Counted from the first letter of the stretch, positions 45,469-56,365 are shown. The stretch: 64,000 nucleotides of DNA from an uncultured Peptoniphilus sp. (GCF_946998875.1 NZ_CAMQAY010000001.1:62001-126000); one strand, 5' to 3'. Numbers and translations are program-made. The notes: generated from the letters alone by a model not told the origin.

Positions 45469-45831
45469 GTGTTAAAAAAGATTAATAAAAATGAAAACAG
45501 AATAAAAAGACACAAAAGACTTAGAAATCATATCTCCGGTACTGCTATGAGACCAAGACTTTCAGTTTACAGATCATCAAAGCATATTTATGCTCAAATT
45601 ATTGATGATGAGGCTGGTAACACTTTATTAAGTGCATCAACTCTTGATAAGTCATTAAATATAGAAAACACTGGAAATATTGAAGCGGCAAAGGCTGTTG
45701 GCACTTCTATTGCTAATAAGGCAAAAGAAAAGGGCATTGAAGAAGTTGTTTTTGATAGAAGTGGTTATGTATATCACGGAAAAATCAAAGCACTTGCTGA
45801 AGCAGCTAGAGAAGCTGGACTAAAATTCTAA
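45469..45831 (+). CDS. rplR: 50S ribosomal protein L18
   Basis: 120 residues, GTG start with GGGAGGAG upstream. It binds 5S rRNA together with L5. The basic N-terminus [15 protein letters not shown] and the [23 protein letters not shown] end fit the family. Confidence 0.97.
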   Translation: MLKKINKNENRIKRHKRLRNHISGTAMRPRLSVYRSSKHIYAQIIDDEAGNTLLSASTLDKSLNIENTGNIEAAKAVGTSIANKAKEKGIEEVVFDRSGYVYHGKIKALAEAAREAGLKF

Positions 45832-45844
45832 GAAGGAGGAAGTA

Positions 45845-46351
45845 ATGGAGCGTTCATTAATAAATGCGGCAGAACTTGATCTTGAAGAAAGAGTTGTATC
45901 TATAAACAGAGTTGCCAAAGTAGTTAAGGGTGGTAGAAACTTTAGATTCTCAGCTCTTGTAGTAGTTGGCGACAAAAACGGACACGTTGGTGTAGGTACA
46001 GGTAAAGCTCTTGAAGTTCCTGAAGCTATAAGAAAAGCAACACAAGATGCTAAAAAACATCTTATTAAAGTAAACCTACTAAATACTTCTATTCCTCATC
46101 AAGTAACTGGAATTTATGGTGCAGGTAGAGTTTTCTTAAAACCAGCAAGAGAAGGTACAGGAGTTATCGCAGGCGGTGCAGTTCGTGCTGTTTGTGAACT
46201 TGCAGGTATTACAGATATTCGTACTAAAAATATTGGTACAAACAATCCAAGAAACACAGTTAATGCAACTATTGATGGTTTAAGACAACTTAAAACTGTT
46301 GAATCTGTTGCTAGACTTAGAAATAAATCAGCGGATGAAATTTTAGGATAG
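45845..46351 (+). CDS. rpsE: 30S ribosomal protein S5
   Basis: 168 residues. It has the double-stranded-RNA-binding-like N-terminal domain ([19 protein letters not shown], 22-40) and the C-terminal domain with [13 protein letters not shown]. It shapes the mRNA entry site and accuracy. AGAAGGAGG precedes the ATG. Confidence 0.98.
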   Translation: MERSLINAAELDLEERVVSINRVAKVVKGGRNFRFSALVVVGDKNGHVGVGTGKALEVPEAIRKATQDAKKHLIKVNLLNTSIPHQVTGIYGAGRVFLKPAREGTGVIAGGAVRAVCELAGITDIRTKNIGTNNPRNTVNATIDGLRQLKTVESVARLRNKSADEILG

Positions 46352-46361
46352 GAGGAAAATC

Positions 46362-46538
46362 ATGTCTACAATTAAAATTAAACTTGTTAAAAGTCCTATC
46401 GGCAAAGTACCTAAACACAGAAAAACAATAAAAGCACTTGGATTTACTAAGTTAAACCAAGTTGTTGAAAAAAATGATACACCTCAAATCAGAGGTATGT
46501 TAAAGCAAGTCGATTATATGATCGAAGTAGTAGAATAA
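46362..46538 (+). CDS. rpmD: 50S ribosomal protein L30
   Basis: 58 residues, found by reading the gap between rpsE and rplO. It starts [15 protein letters not shown], continues with [17 protein letters not shown] and ends [13 protein letters not shown], the complete L30 pattern. TAGGAGG lies about 8 nt before the ATG, and the stop is 13 nt before rplO. Confidence 0.97.
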   Translation: MSTIKIKLVKSPIGKVPKHRKTIKALGFTKLNQVVEKNDTPQIRGMLKQVDYMIEVVE

Positions 46539-46551
46539 GGAGGTGTACCTA

Positions 46552-47001
46552 ATGAAGTTACATGACTTAAGACCTAATGAAGGCGGCGGAGTTAAAGCTA
46601 GAAAAAGAGTAGGTCGTGGAATAGGTTCCGGTACTGGCAAAACATCTGGCAAGGGTCACAAGGGACAAAATGCTAGAAGTGGCGGAGGAGTAAGACCTGG
46701 ATTTGAAGGTGGACAAATGCCACTATTTAGACGTCTTCCAAAGAGAGGATTTACTAACATCTTCAAGAAAGAATATGCGGTTATTAACGTAGCAGATCTT
46801 AATGTATTTGAAGAAGGAACTGAAATCACTCCTGAATTCTTAATAGAAAATAAATTTATCAAAGCTGGTAAAGCTAAAGACGGAATTAGAATTTTGGGAG
46901 ATGGTGAATTAAATGTTAAACTTACTGTAAAAGCTCAGCATTTCTCAAAATCTGCTAAAGAAAAAATTGAGGCTTGCGGAGGAAAGGCCGAGGTGATTTA
47001 A
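46552..47001 (+). CDS. rplO: 50S ribosomal protein L15
   Basis: 149 residues. The N-terminal part is Gly/Arg-rich and extended ([22 protein letters not shown], about 20-41), typical for a protein threading the large subunit. ATG 46552 follows AAGGAGGTG; the in-frame GTG at 46543 belongs to that site. The stop TAA overlaps the secY ATG. Confidence 0.97.
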   Translation: MKLHDLRPNEGGGVKARKRVGRGIGSGTGKTSGKGHKGQNARSGGGVRPGFEGGQMPLFRRLPKRGFTNIFKKEYAVINVADLNVFEEGTEITPEFLIENKFIKAGKAKDGIRILGDGELNVKLTVKAQHFSKSAKEKIEACGGKAEVI

Positions 47002-48281
47002 TGCTATCCACTTTTAAGAGTGCATGGAAGGTTGAATCAATTCGTAAGAAGATGTTATTCACTTTATTCATGCTTCTACTTTATAGACTTGGATCACACA
47101 TTGCCGTTCCTTATATGAACTCACAAGTTATTTCACAACTTATGAGTGGAGCAGGCGGATCAATTTTCTCCTTCCTAGATTTAATGGCAGGGGGTAACTT
47201 TAGACGTTTTACAATTTTTGCTGCTAACATTTATCCATATGTTACTGCATCAATCATTCTTCAACTTTTGACAATTGCCATTCCTTCATTGGAATCTCTT
47301 GCAAAGGAAGGGGAAACTGGTAGAAAGGCAATAGCTAAATATACTAGATATCTTTCTACTGCCATAGCTCTTGTTCAAGCAATTGGTTATACTTTTGGTT
47401 TCTTTAGAAAAGCTATCAATGCTACAAGTGCTATTGAATACACAACTATAATCCTATCAATAGTAGCAGGTACTTCTATACTTGTTTGGATAGGTGAACA
47501 AATAACTGAACATGGAATCGGAAATGGTATTTCAATTTTAATTTTTGCAGGTATTGTTTCAAGATTCCCAATTGATATAGCTCAATCTATTGCTCTTGTA
47601 AAGGCAGGCAAATCTAGCCCAATCTTCTTAGTGCTATTTGTAATAATTGCTATTGCAATTGTTGTATTTGTAGTAACACTTACGGAAGGTGAGAGACGAA
47701 TCCCTGTGCAATATGCGAAGAGAGTTGTAGGAAGAAAGATGTATGGCGGACAAGCTACTCATATTCCTATTAAGGTTTTGATGACTGGTGTTATGCCAAT
47801 TATCTTTGCAAACTCACTTCTTGCTATTCCAGCAACTATTGCTATGTTTACAAGTGAATCAACTAGGGTTTGGATTCAAAAATGGTTAACTCCTGCTGGA
47901 GGACCTGGAGCTGTGATTTATATAATATTTACTGTTATTCTTATTGTATTCTTCACATTCTTCTACACTACAATCCAATTCAACACTGTTGAATATTCTA
48001 AAAACCTTCAAGCTAATGGTGGTTTTATTAGTGGTATTAGACCAGGAAAACCTACAAGTGATTATTTAGGCAGAACTTTAAATAGATTGGTTATGCCGGG
48101 AGCAATTGCACTTTCTATACTTGCAGTTCTTCCAACTATACTAACACTTATTTCAGGTCTACAATTTAATTATGGTGGTACATCAATTATCATCGTAGTT
48201 GGTGTTGTACTTGAAATTCATAGAGTGCTAGAACAACAATTAATCATGAGAAATTATCGTGGTTTCTTAAAGAATAAATAG
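47001..48281 (+). CDS. secY: Protein translocase subunit SecY
   Basis: 426 residues with ten membrane helices, the channel of the Sec translocon. The cytoplasmic loop with TEGERRIPVQYAKR (near 225) and the C-terminal GGTSIIIVVGVVLE-IHRVLEQQLIMRNYRGF match the family. The start is ATG 47001, in TAATG overlap with rplO and with GAGGTGA upstream; the frame extends 9 codons upstream without a site. It exports the pilins and lipoproteins encoded in this window among others. Confidence 0.97.
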   Translation: MLSTFKSAWKVESIRKKMLFTLFMLLLYRLGSHIAVPYMNSQVISQLMSGAGGSIFSFLDLMAGGNFRRFTIFAANIYPYVTASIILQLLTIAIPSLESLAKEGETGRKAIAKYTRYLSTAIALVQAIGYTFGFFRKAINATSAIEYTTIILSIVAGTSILVWIGEQITEHGIGNGISILIFAGIVSRFPIDIAQSIALVKAGKSSPIFLVLFVIIAIAIVVFVVTLTEGERRIPVQYAKRVVGRKMYGGQATHIPIKVLMTGVMPIIFANSLLAIPATIAMFTSESTRVWIQKWLTPAGGPGAVIYIIFTVILIVFFTFFYTTIQFNTVEYSKNLQANGGFISGIRPGKPTSDYLGRTLNRLVMPGAIALSILAVLPTILTLISGLQFNYGGTSIIIVVGVVLEIHRVLEQQLIMRNYRGFLKNK

Positions 48282-48290
48282 GAGGCAATT

Positions 48291-48932
48291 ATGAAATTAG
48301 TTATATTAGGACCTCCAGGGGCCGGCAAAGGCACACAAGCTGAATATATTGTTGAAAGATACAATATTCCACACATTTCAACTGGAGATATCTTTAGAGA
48401 AAATATTAAGAACAATACAGAACTTGGTAAAGAAGCTAAGTCTTATATGGACAAGGGTCTTTTAGTTCCTGATGATCTTGTAATCGCCCTTGTTGAAGAT
48501 AGACTTAACAAGGCTGATGCTAAAGAAGGATTTCTATTAGATGGTTTTCCAAGAACTGTGGCTCAAGCTGTTAGTCTTGACTCTATTTTAGACAAGAACA
48601 ATGACAAATTAACTAAGGTTATTAATATTTCAGTTGACCCTGAAATTTTAATAGAAAGAGCTGTTGGAAGACGAGTTTGTAAAACTTGTGGAATGACTTA
48701 TCATGTTAAATTCAATCCTCCAAAGGAAGAAGGAATTTGTGATAAGGATGGCACTAAGCTTATTCAAAGAGATGACGATACTGAAGAAACTGTAAAAACT
48801 AGAATTTCAGTTTACTTTGATCAAACTGCACCTCTTATTGATTACTACAGGGCACAAAATCTCCTTGTAGACATCGACGGTGCTAAGGATATTGACAAGG
48901 TATTTGAAGATATAGTTAATGGTCTCGAATAG
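48291..48932 (+). CDS. adk: Adenylate kinase, zinc-lid form
   Basis: 213 residues. It interconverts ATP+AMP and 2 ADP. The P-loop is GPPGAGKGTQ (7-16). The LID domain carries a structural zinc site Cys130, Cys133, Cys150 and Asp153, the common Gram-positive variant. The NMP-binding helix ISTGDIFREN is intact. AGGAGG precedes the ATG. The usual next gene, map, is missing; a KOW protein gene starts 3 nt later. Confidence 0.97.
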   Translation: MKLVILGPPGAGKGTQAEYIVERYNIPHISTGDIFRENIKNNTELGKEAKSYMDKGLLVPDDLVIALVEDRLNKADAKEGFLLDGFPRTVAQAVSLDSILDKNNDKLTKVINISVDPEILIERAVGRRVCKTCGMTYHVKFNPPKEEGICDKDGTKLIQRDDDTEETVKTRISVYFDQTAPLIDYYRAQNLLVDIDGAKDIDKVFEDIVNGLE

Positions 48933-48935
48933 TTC

Positions 48936-49190
48936 ATGGATAATACATTTAGTCTTTTTAAGGGACAAGTTGTAAGATCCAAAAAAGGTAGAGATGAGGG
49001 AAAAGTTTTTGTAATCACTGAGATTATTGACAAAGACTACCTTTATCTTGTAGATGGAAAACTGAGAAAGCTAGATCGACCAAAGAAAAAAAAGGTAAAA
49101 CATCTTTATATATATAAGGACATTATTGATCTTGATAATAAAGATCTTAATGATTCTTATATTAGGAAGAAACTATTACCTTATAGCTAA
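48936..49190 (+). CDS. KOW-domain RNA-binding protein (L14e/L27e-like)
   Basis: 84 residues. The N-terminal KOW-type segment GQVVRSKKGRDEGKVFVITEI (9-29) resembles the eukaryotic/archaeal L14e fold; a basic RPKKKKVKHL stretch and a polar tail follow. Small proteins of this family sit between map and infA in many Firmicutes and probably bind rRNA. No clear Shine-Dalgarno is present, so translation is likely coupled to adk. Function unproven. Confidence 0.85.
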   Translation: MDNTFSLFKGQVVRSKKGRDEGKVFVITEIIDKDYLYLVDGKLRKLDRPKKKKVKHLYIYKDIIDLDNKDLNDSYIRKKLLPYS

Positions 49191-49208
49191 AGGAGGATCC
49201 TTAATAAT

Positions 49209-49427
49209 ATGGCTAAAGAAGATGTAATTGAAGTTGAAGGCGTTGTTGTAGACGCTCTTCCAAATACTCATTTCAAGGTAGAACTTGAAAACGGACATAT
49301 CATACTTGCTCATATTTCAGGTAAATTGAGAATGAATTATATTAGAATTCTTCCTGGTGATAAGGTGACAGTTGAGCTTTCACCTTATGATCTTACAAGA
49401 GGAAGAATAACTTGGAGAAAGAAATAA
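49209..49427 (+). CDS. infA: Translation initiation factor IF-1
   Basis: 72 residues, an S1/OB-fold protein that blocks the A site during initiation. It has the family pattern [21 protein letters not shown] and [24 protein letters not shown] precedes the ATG by 12 nt, a slightly long spacing. Confidence 0.98.
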   Translation: MAKEDVIEVEGVVVDALPNTHFKVELENGHIILAHISGKLRMNYIRILPGDKVTVELSPYDLTRGRITWRKK

Positions 49428-49450
49428 TCCTAAGGTTAGGAGGCATTTAA

Positions 49451-49564
49451 ATGAAAGTAAGACCATCTGTAAAAAAGATGTGCGAAAAGTGCAAAATAAT
49501 TAAGAGAAACGGAAAAGTAATGGTAATCTGTGAAAATCCGAAACATAAACAAAGACAGGGATAA
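49451..49564 (+). CDS. rpmJ: 50S ribosomal protein L36
   Basis: 37 residues, too short for most ORF lists but unmistakable: [17 protein letters not shown] begins it and the zinc ribbon Cys11-x2-Cys14, Cys27, His32 is complete. TTAGGAGG precedes the ATG. It is the zinc-containing form. Confidence 0.98.
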   Translation: MKVRPSVKKMCEKCKIIKRNGKVMVICENPKHKQRQG

Positions 49565-49575
49565 GGGAGGTAATT

Positions 49576-49938
49576 ATGGCTAGAATTTCCGGTGTAGATT
49601 TACCTAGAGAAAAGAGAGTTGAAATCGGACTCACTTATATTTATGGTATTGGAAAACCTAGATCTCAAGCAATTTTAACTGCTGCAGGTGTTGATTTTGA
49701 TACAAGAGTTAAAGATTTGACAGAAGCTGAACTTGCTAAAATCAGAGATGAAATAGATAAATACCACGTAGAAGGTGATTTGCGTCGTGATGTTGCAATG
49801 AGCATCAAGAGACTTCGTGAAATCAACTGTTATCGTGGAAGAAGGCATAAAATGGGTCTTCCTGTAAGAGGACAAAAAACCAAGACTAATGCTAGGACAA
49901 GAAAAGGTCCTAAGAAACTTGTTAGTAAAAGTAAGTAA
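49576..49938 (+). CDS. rpsM: 30S ribosomal protein S13
   Basis: 120 residues, standard. Helix-two-turn-helix head protein with a basic tail ([20 protein letters not shown]) that reaches the P-site tRNA. GGGAGG precedes the ATG, 11 bp after rpmJ. Confidence 0.98.
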   Translation: MARISGVDLPREKRVEIGLTYIYGIGKPRSQAILTAAGVDFDTRVKDLTEAELAKIRDEIDKYHVEGDLRRDVAMSIKRLREINCYRGRRHKMGLPVRGQKTKTNARTRKGPKKLVSKSK

Positions 49939-49950
49939 GGGGGGACTTTA

Positions 49951-50346
49951 ATGGCTAAAAAACAAAAAGTTACACGTTCAAGAAGACGTGTTCGTAAAAA
50001 TATTGAAAAGGGCGAAGCTCACATAGCTTCAACATTTAACAACACTATGGTTACTCTTACTGATATTAACGGTAATGTTATATCTTGGGCAAGTGCTGGA
50101 CAACTTGGATTTAGAGGTTCAAGAAAGTCAACTCCTTTTGCAGCACAAGAAGCAGCACAAGAAGCAGCTGAAAAGGCTAAAGAACATGGATTAAAAAGCG
50201 TTGATGTATATGTAAAGGGTCCAGGTTCAGGAAGAGAAGCTGCAATTAGATCTCTTCAAGCATCAGGTCTTGAAGTAACTATGATTAAAGATGTTACTCC
50301 AATTCCTCACAATGGATGTAGACCACCAAAACGTAGAAGAGTCTAA
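49951..50346 (+). CDS. rpsK: 30S ribosomal protein S11
   Basis: 131 residues, standard. Platform protein with THE C-terminal signature [17 protein letters not shown]. The next gene is rpoA; rpsD, which stands here in many bacteria, is not present. GGGGGG precedes the ATG. Confidence 0.98.
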   Translation: MAKKQKVTRSRRRVRKNIEKGEAHIASTFNNTMVTLTDINGNVISWASAGQLGFRGSRKSTPFAAQEAAQEAAEKAKEHGLKSVDVYVKGPGSGREAAIRSLQASGLEVTMIKDVTPIPHNGCRPPKRRRV

Positions 50347-50372
50347 GCTATTTATCGAGAAGGAGGGTACCC

Positions 50373-51320
50373 ATGATTGAAATTGAAAAACCTAGAATTA
50401 GTATTGAAGAATTAGATGAGTCAGGTTTATATGGCAAATTTGTCGTTGAACCTCTAGAAGCTGGATTTGGTATCACTATTGGAAATTCCTTAAGAAGAGT
50501 GCTACTTTCCTCTCTACCAGGCGCAGCTGTATCTTTCATAAATATACGCGGCGTTGAACATGAATTTGATACAATTCCAGGGGTATTGGAAGATGTACCT
50601 GAAATAGTTTTAAACATTAAATCTATAGTTTTAAAGATGACTGAAGATGAACCTGTAAAACTTATTATAGAAAAGAAGGGCAAGGGAGAAATTAAAGCCT
50701 CTGACATTGAACTTCAACCTCATGTAACTATTATAAATCCAGATCAACATATAGCTACTCTAAATGAAGATGCTGATTTTTATCTTGAAATGATGGTTGA
50801 AAAGGGAAGAGGCTATGAACCTTCTGAACTTAAAAAGGATGAAATAACTGAAATTGGAATTATTCCAATGGATTCTAACTTCACTCCTGTGGAAAAAGTA
50901 AACTGGAAAGTTGAAAACACGAGAGTGGGACAAAGAACTGATTATGATAGACTAATCCTTGAAGTTACAACAGATGGCTCTATGAAAGCTGATGAAGCTA
51001 CATCTCTTGCAGCAAAAATCTTGACAGAACATCTTGAACTCTTCATTGGCCTTAAAGAACATGTCAGTGAAATAAATTTGATGGTTGAAAAAGAAGAGGA
51101 TCAAAAAGAAAAAGTTCTCGAAATGACAGTTGAAGAATTAGATCTATCTGTTAGATCTTTTAACTGCCTAAAGAGAGCTGGAATAAACAGCGTTGAGGAA
51201 CTTACTAATAAGACTGAAAGTGAAATGATGAAGGTTAGAAATCTTGGTAGAAAATCCCTACTAGAAGTAACTGAAAAACTTGAAGAATTAGGATTTGGCC
51301 TCAAAGCTGAAGAAGATTAA
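50373..51320 (+). CDS. rpoA: RNA polymerase alpha subunit
   Basis: 315 residues, standard. The N-terminal assembly domain ([20 protein letters not shown], 25-44) and the C-terminal domain with helix-hairpin-helix ([23 protein letters not shown]) that contacts UP elements are complete. AAGGAGG precedes the ATG. Confidence 0.98.
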   Translation: MIEIEKPRISIEELDESGLYGKFVVEPLEAGFGITIGNSLRRVLLSSLPGAAVSFINIRGVEHEFDTIPGVLEDVPEIVLNIKSIVLKMTEDEPVKLIIEKKGKGEIKASDIELQPHVTIINPDQHIATLNEDADFYLEMMVEKGRGYEPSELKKDEITEIGIIPMDSNFTPVEKVNWKVENTRVGQRTDYDRLILEVTTDGSMKADEATSLAAKILTEHLELFIGLKEHVSEINLMVEKEEDQKEKVLEMTVEELDLSVRSFNCLKRAGINSVEELTNKTESEMMKVRNLGRKSLLEVTEKLEELGFGLKAEED

Positions 51321-51330
51321 GGAGGACATT

Positions 51331-51672
51331 ATGGCAAAAAACAGAAAACTTGGCCGTAATTCAAGTCATAGAAAGGCAATGCTTAGAAACCTTGTTACTT
51401 CTCTTTTGCGTGAAGGTAGAATCAAAACTACTCACACAAGAGCTAAGGAAGTTCAAAAGATTGCTGATCGTATGATTACACTTGGAAAAAGAGGCGACCT
51501 TCACGCAAGAAGACAAGCTTTAGCATATATTTATTCAGAAGATGTTGTTACAAAATTATTTAACGAATACGCTGAAAAGTATGCAGATAGAAATGGTGGA
51601 TACACTAGAGTATTGAAGATGGGTCCAAGACGTGGAGACGGTGCAGAAATTTCAATTATAGAATTAGTATAA
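51331..51672 (+). CDS. rplQ: 50S ribosomal protein L17
   Basis: 113 residues, last gene of the super-operon. Start ATG 51331 ([18 protein letters not shown]) with AAGGAGG upstream; an open frame of 12 more codons overlapping rpoA has no site. The basic N-terminus and [12 protein letters not shown] [18 protein letters not shown] match the family. A terminator follows at once. Confidence 0.97.
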   Translation: MAKNRKLGRNSSHRKAMLRNLVTSLLREGRIKTTHTRAKEVQKIADRMITLGKRGDLHARRQALAYIYSEDVVTKLFNEYAEKYADRNGGYTRVLKMGPRRGDGAEISIIELV

Positions 51673-51700
51673 GGAAATCCAATGGGGTTTCCTTTTTTTT
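51671..51700 (+). terminator. Terminator of the ribosomal super-operon
   Basis: AAGGAAA-t-CC pairs with GG-gg-TTTCCTT across AATG, and eight Ts follow. It begins inside the rplQ stop codon. Confidence 0.88.
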
Positions 51701-51717
51701 ATACTTTTGGAGGTTCT

Positions 51718-52320
51718 ATGCTTTATAGAAGTATTTACGATTCACCATTGGGGAAAATTTTAATCCTTTTTGATAAGGACACTCTTCTTGGACTTTACTT
51801 TGAAGGGCAAAAAGAATTTCATGACCTTATAAAGGATGAAGAGGTAAAAAATTTTAATGAGAAAGAAGTTTTTAATGGAGTAGAAAAATTTAATAATAAG
51901 TCAGAAATAGAAAATAATAAAATTTGCGAAAATAAAATTTTAGAAGAGACAAAAAAGTGGCTTAATATATATTTTTCTGGCCTAGAGCCAAATTTCACTC
52001 CTAAAATAAATTTAAGAGGCACAGAATTTAGAAGAGATGTGTGGAAAATTTTACTAGAGATTCCCTATGGCGAGACTCTTACCTATAAAGACATAGCAAA
52101 TAAACTTATGGCAAGTAAAAAGTATGAGAGAATGTCTTCTCAGGCAGTAGGCGGTGCAGTGGGGGCTAATCCTATTTCTCTAATCATCCCTTGCCACAGG
52201 GTTGTTGGGACAAGTGGATCTCTTACTGGCTATGCAGGAGGGCTTGTTAGAAAGTTAAAGCTTCTTGAGCTTGAGGGCATAGATGTTAATAAATTTTTCA
52301 TGCCAAAAAATCACGAATAA
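51718..52320 (+). CDS. ogt: Methylated-DNA--[protein]-cysteine S-methyltransferase
   Basis: A suicide DNA-repair protein removing alkyl groups from O6-alkylguanine, 200 residues. The active site IPCHRVVG holds Cys159; the DNA-binding helix-turn-helix precedes it (YGETLTYKDIANKL, then SSQAVGGAVGANP). An unusual low-complexity insert rich in Glu, Asn and Lys (about 38-78) separates the N-terminal strand region from the catalytic domain, making the protein longer than the usual 155-180. ATG 51718 follows TTGGAGG; the frame reaches back into the terminator and is not coding there. Confidence 0.92.
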   Translation: MLYRSIYDSPLGKILILFDKDTLLGLYFEGQKEFHDLIKDEEVKNFNEKEVFNGVEKFNNKSEIENNKICENKILEETKKWLNIYFSGLEPNFTPKINLRGTEFRRDVWKILLEIPYGETLTYKDIANKLMASKKYERMSSQAVGGAVGANPISLIIPCHRVVGTSGSLTGYAGGLVRKLKLLELEGIDVNKFFMPKNHE

Positions 52321-52412
52321 TTTTTTATTCAAAAATTTTAAGAAGAATTTTAAAAAATTCTCTCCGCAAATTACTTAAAGAAAATTTTACAATATTTTAT
52401 TACTTTTATCCC

Positions 52413-52441
52413 TTGAAAAAATTTTTCCAATGTATTATCAT
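52413..52441 (+). promoter_or_regulatory. Promoter of groESL
   Basis: TTGAAA (52413-52418) and TATCAT (52436-52441) are 17 bp apart, just upstream of the CIRCE-like dyad. A sigma-A-type heat-shock promoter under repressor control. Confidence 0.7.
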
Positions 52442-52448
52442 ATATGTA

Positions 52449-52475
52449 TTAGCAGAAGACATTAGTGAGTGCTAA
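52449..52475. promoter_or_regulatory. CIRCE element (HrcA operator), degenerate left arm
   Basis: TTAGCAGAA, nine bases, then GAGTGCTAA: the right arm is perfect and the left arm matches six of nine positions of the canonical TTAGCACTC. Length (27 bp) and place, between promoter and groES, are exact. It predicts HrcA repression, perhaps with lowered affinity. Confidence 0.85.
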
Positions 52476-52495
52476 ATATAAGGAGGTTAATATAG

Positions 52496-54411
<1,916 letters not shown>

Positions 54412-54418
54412 TGATAAG

Positions 54419-54444
54419 AAAAACCGAGACGAGTCTCGGTTTTT
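54419..54444 (+). terminator. Terminator of groESL, same as 25365-25393
   Basis: AAAAACCGAGAC-GA-GTCTCGGTTTTT, a perfect palindrome with T-run, 8 nt after the groEL stop. Confidence 0.92.
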
Positions 54445-54446
54445 CT

Positions 54447-54554
54447 GGTTTTCACAGCGAATGCGAGCGTTAGCGATGCAGGAGCTGATGAAAAATCTTA
54501 TCCAGCGAACGAAGACGATGCGACCGAATAGGGAGCATTGTCGAGTGAGTCGGA
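54447..54554 (+). repeat. Dispersed intergenic repeat, copy R3
   Basis: GGTTTTCACAGCGAATGCGA to GAGTGAGTCGGA, about 108 bp. It is nearly identical to R2 in reverse complement, and to R4. As RNA, GACGATGC and GCATTGTC (with one G-U pair) can form a hairpin around GACCGAATAGGGA. Confidence 0.88.
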
Positions 54555-54579
54555 TTGTAAATAAAGAAAAAACCTAAAC

Positions 54580-54610
54580 AAAGACAGTCACAAAAAGCGG
54601 CTGTCTTTTT
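54580..54610 (+). terminator. Terminator hairpin between R3 and R4
   Basis: AAAGACAG and CTGTCTTT pair around TCACAAAAAGCGG, followed by more Ts. The same hairpin recurs at 54747-54780. Confidence 0.75.
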
Positions 54611-54624
54611 AAATGTCTTCACTA

Positions 54625-54721
54625 CGAATGCGAGCGTTAGCGACGCAGGAGCTGATGAAAAATCTTATCCAGCGAACGAAGACGATGCGACCGAACAGGG
54701 AGCATTGTCGAGTGAGTCGGA
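54625..54721 (+). repeat. Dispersed intergenic repeat, copy R4
   Basis: CGAATGCGAGCGTTAGCGAC to GTGAGTCGGA, about 97 bp, differing from R3 at only a few positions (CGAACAGGG for CGAATAGGG). It lacks the GGTTTTCACAG lead-in of R3. Confidence 0.85.
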
Positions 54722-54746
54722 TTGTAAATCAGAAAACAACCTAAAC

Positions 54747-54780
54747 AAAGACAGTCACAAAAAGCGGCTGTCTTTTATTT
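54747..54780 (+). terminator. Terminator hairpin between R4 and R5
   Basis: A copy of 54580-54610 with the same loop, including the shared CCTAAACA lead-in. Confidence 0.7.
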
Positions 54781-54789
54781 TATCTTTAC

Positions 54790-54838
54790 ACTGAAGCCAA
54801 GCGATAGCGACGCATGACCTGATGAAAAATCTTATCCA
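54790..54838 (+). repeat. Dispersed intergenic repeat, partial copy R5
   Basis: AGCGATAGCGACGCATGACC and GATGAAAAATCTTATCCA match the first half of R3/R4; the second half is lost. Confidence 0.65.
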
Positions 54839-54925
54839 TCAAAATAACAAATTTTTAAAGCAAAACAAAGTCACTCCTCACGTTTAAATCTTCACAACAA
54901 GAGTAATAATATTATGAGGTGGAAT

Positions 54926-55615
54926 ATGTTTATTAACTATATTAAAGCTTTTAATGACAATTATATCTGGGCTATGGAAAAAAATGGAAAAGTCCTTGTT
55001 GTGGACCCTGGCGACGCTGGCCCTGTCATAGATTATTTAAAGGATAAAAAACTTGACTACATTCTTTTAACTCACAAGCACATGGACCATGTGGGAGGAG
55101 TTAAAGAACTTAAGGATAAATATGGTGCGAAAGTCTACGGACCACTTGAAACAAAAGAATATAACGACATAACTTTAAAAGACGGCGATGAATTTGAAAT
55201 TCTTGGTGAAATTTTTAAAGTCATTTTAACTGGAGGACACACAGAAGACCACATCTCTTATTTAGTGGAAGACAAATTATTTTGCGGCGATGCCCTTTTT
55301 CTTGCTGGCTGCGGCAGGGTCTTTACTAAGGACTACAAAAAAGCCTATGAAGGACTAAATAAATTAAAGGACTTAGATGAAAACACTTATGTTTATCCCG
55401 CTCATGAATATTCTCTTGCCAACTTAGAATTTGCAAGGTCTGTCATTTCAAATGAAGACCTAGACAGTGAATATGATAGAGTAAAAAAACTGCGTGAAGA
55501 AGATAAGATCACTCTTCCATCAACTATAGGCAAGGAGAAAAAAATAAATCCCTTCTTCTTGGCAAGGGACTTAGATGAATTTATCCAATTTAGAAAGAAA
55601 AAGGATAATTTTTAA
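54926..55615 (+). CDS. Metallo-beta-lactamase-fold hydrolase, glyoxalase II-like
   Basis: 229 residues from ATG 54926 (MFINYIKAFNDNYIW, a typical GloB beginning); ATG 54914 overlaps the AGGTGG ribosome site. The zinc motif is THKHMDHVGG (about 50-59), with the further ligands in GGHTEDHISY, CGDALFLAGCGR and YPAHEYSLANL. It resembles hydroxyacylglutathione hydrolases, which cleave thioesters such as lactoylglutathione. Firmicutes without glutathione may use bacillithiol or other thiols, so the substrate is open. Confidence 0.85.
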   Translation: MFINYIKAFNDNYIWAMEKNGKVLVVDPGDAGPVIDYLKDKKLDYILLTHKHMDHVGGVKELKDKYGAKVYGPLETKEYNDITLKDGDEFEILGEIFKVILTGGHTEDHISYLVEDKLFCGDALFLAGCGRVFTKDYKKAYEGLNKLKDLDENTYVYPAHEYSLANLEFARSVISNEDLDSEYDRVKKLREEDKITLPSTIGKEKKINPFFLARDLDEFIQFRKKKDNF

Positions 55616-55620
55616 AGAGA

Positions 55621-55659
55621 AAGCTCTGGATCATAAGCTGACCCAGAGCTTAATTTTTT
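55621..55659. terminator. Bidirectional terminator between convergent genes
   Basis: AAGCTCTGG and CCAGAGCTT pair around a 13-nt loop, with a T-rich tail on the plus strand. It serves the hydrolase gene and lies against the stop of the minus-strand lipoprotein. Confidence 0.8.
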
Positions 55660-56233
55660 ATTGATTTAATTCTTTTTCTATCTTATTTAGCAAATCTTCT
55701 GGTATAGGGTTTTCTTCACTATACTTAGGATAATCTATTTCCTTGCAGAAAGCGTAAATATATTCTTCTAAACTAGGTGCAGAAGAAAGAGGGTTAGTCA
55801 TAGAGCGACATTGTTTCTTAAAATTATAATCATCCATTTTTGATAAAATATCACTGTGGTTTTTGGAATCTGTAAGAATTAAATCTGGATAGACTTCAAA
55901 GATTACATCTGTATTTGGATTTTTTTCGCTTCCAACAATTTTTGCATCTGGATAAAGGTCCTTTGCTTCTTCTACAACTCCACCAACATTTTCATAGTCA
56001 ATTTCCTTTAAAATAATAGAAATATTTTTAGTTAGTGCCACAATATTATACTTTTCTTCAATTTGATTATCTTGATTTTCTTTAGCTGAAGTGTCTTCTG
56101 CTTGGACTTGTTCACTTTGAGTAGAATTTTTCGGTGCTTCTTCACTAGAATTTCCACTTTCGCTATTTGTTTTTTTACAGCCACTAAAAATTAAGGGAAG
56201 TGTCAATAAAATAATGAGATATTTCTTTTTCAT
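55658..56233 (-). CDS. Putative lipoprotein, partial binding-protein-like domain
   Basis: 191 residues from the ATG at 56233 (MKKKYLIILLTLPLIFSGC), with AGGAGG upstream; seven earlier codons have no site. The lipobox is FSGC (Cys19). After a Ser/Glu/Asn-rich linker (20-65), residues 68-135 resemble one lobe of a helical-backbone periplasmic binding protein (ALTKNISIILKEI, YPDAKIVGS, YPDLILTDS). The second lobe is missing, so it may be a shortened or decayed binding protein, or an accessory lipoprotein. Function unknown. Confidence 0.65.
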   Translation of the reverse strand: MKKKYLIILLTLPLIFSGCKKTNSESGNSSEEAPKNSTQSEQVQAEDTSAKENQDNQIEEKYNIVALTKNISIILKEIDYENVGGVVEEAKDLYPDAKIVGSEKNPNTDVIFEVYPDLILTDSKNHSDILSKMDDYNFKKQCRSMTNPLSSAPSLEEYIYAFCKEIDYPKYSEENPIPEDLLNKIEKELNQ

Positions 56234-56365
56234 AATCTTGCCTCCTAAACTCACAAACTATACTTTACCTTAATAACATAATATCACACAAAAAAACATA
56301 CAAGAACTTTTTTTTAATTTAGAAATTTTATTTTAGAGAATATAAAATAAATTGTAGGTCAAAAA

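Larger units (their letters stand above)
54412..54925. other. Gene-free region filled with repeat and terminator modules
   Basis: The 514 bp between groEL and the hydrolase gene contain no ORF. They hold three terminator hairpins alternating with repeat copies R3, R4 and partial R5, in a ladder with a period of about 170 bp. The final 85 bp are AT-rich and should contain the promoter of the next gene. Confidence 0.7.

Noticed and set aside
54419..54840. The repeat ladder as a CRISPR array
   Set aside because: Units are about 100 bp, the spacing segments are repeated themselves, and no cas gene is present.
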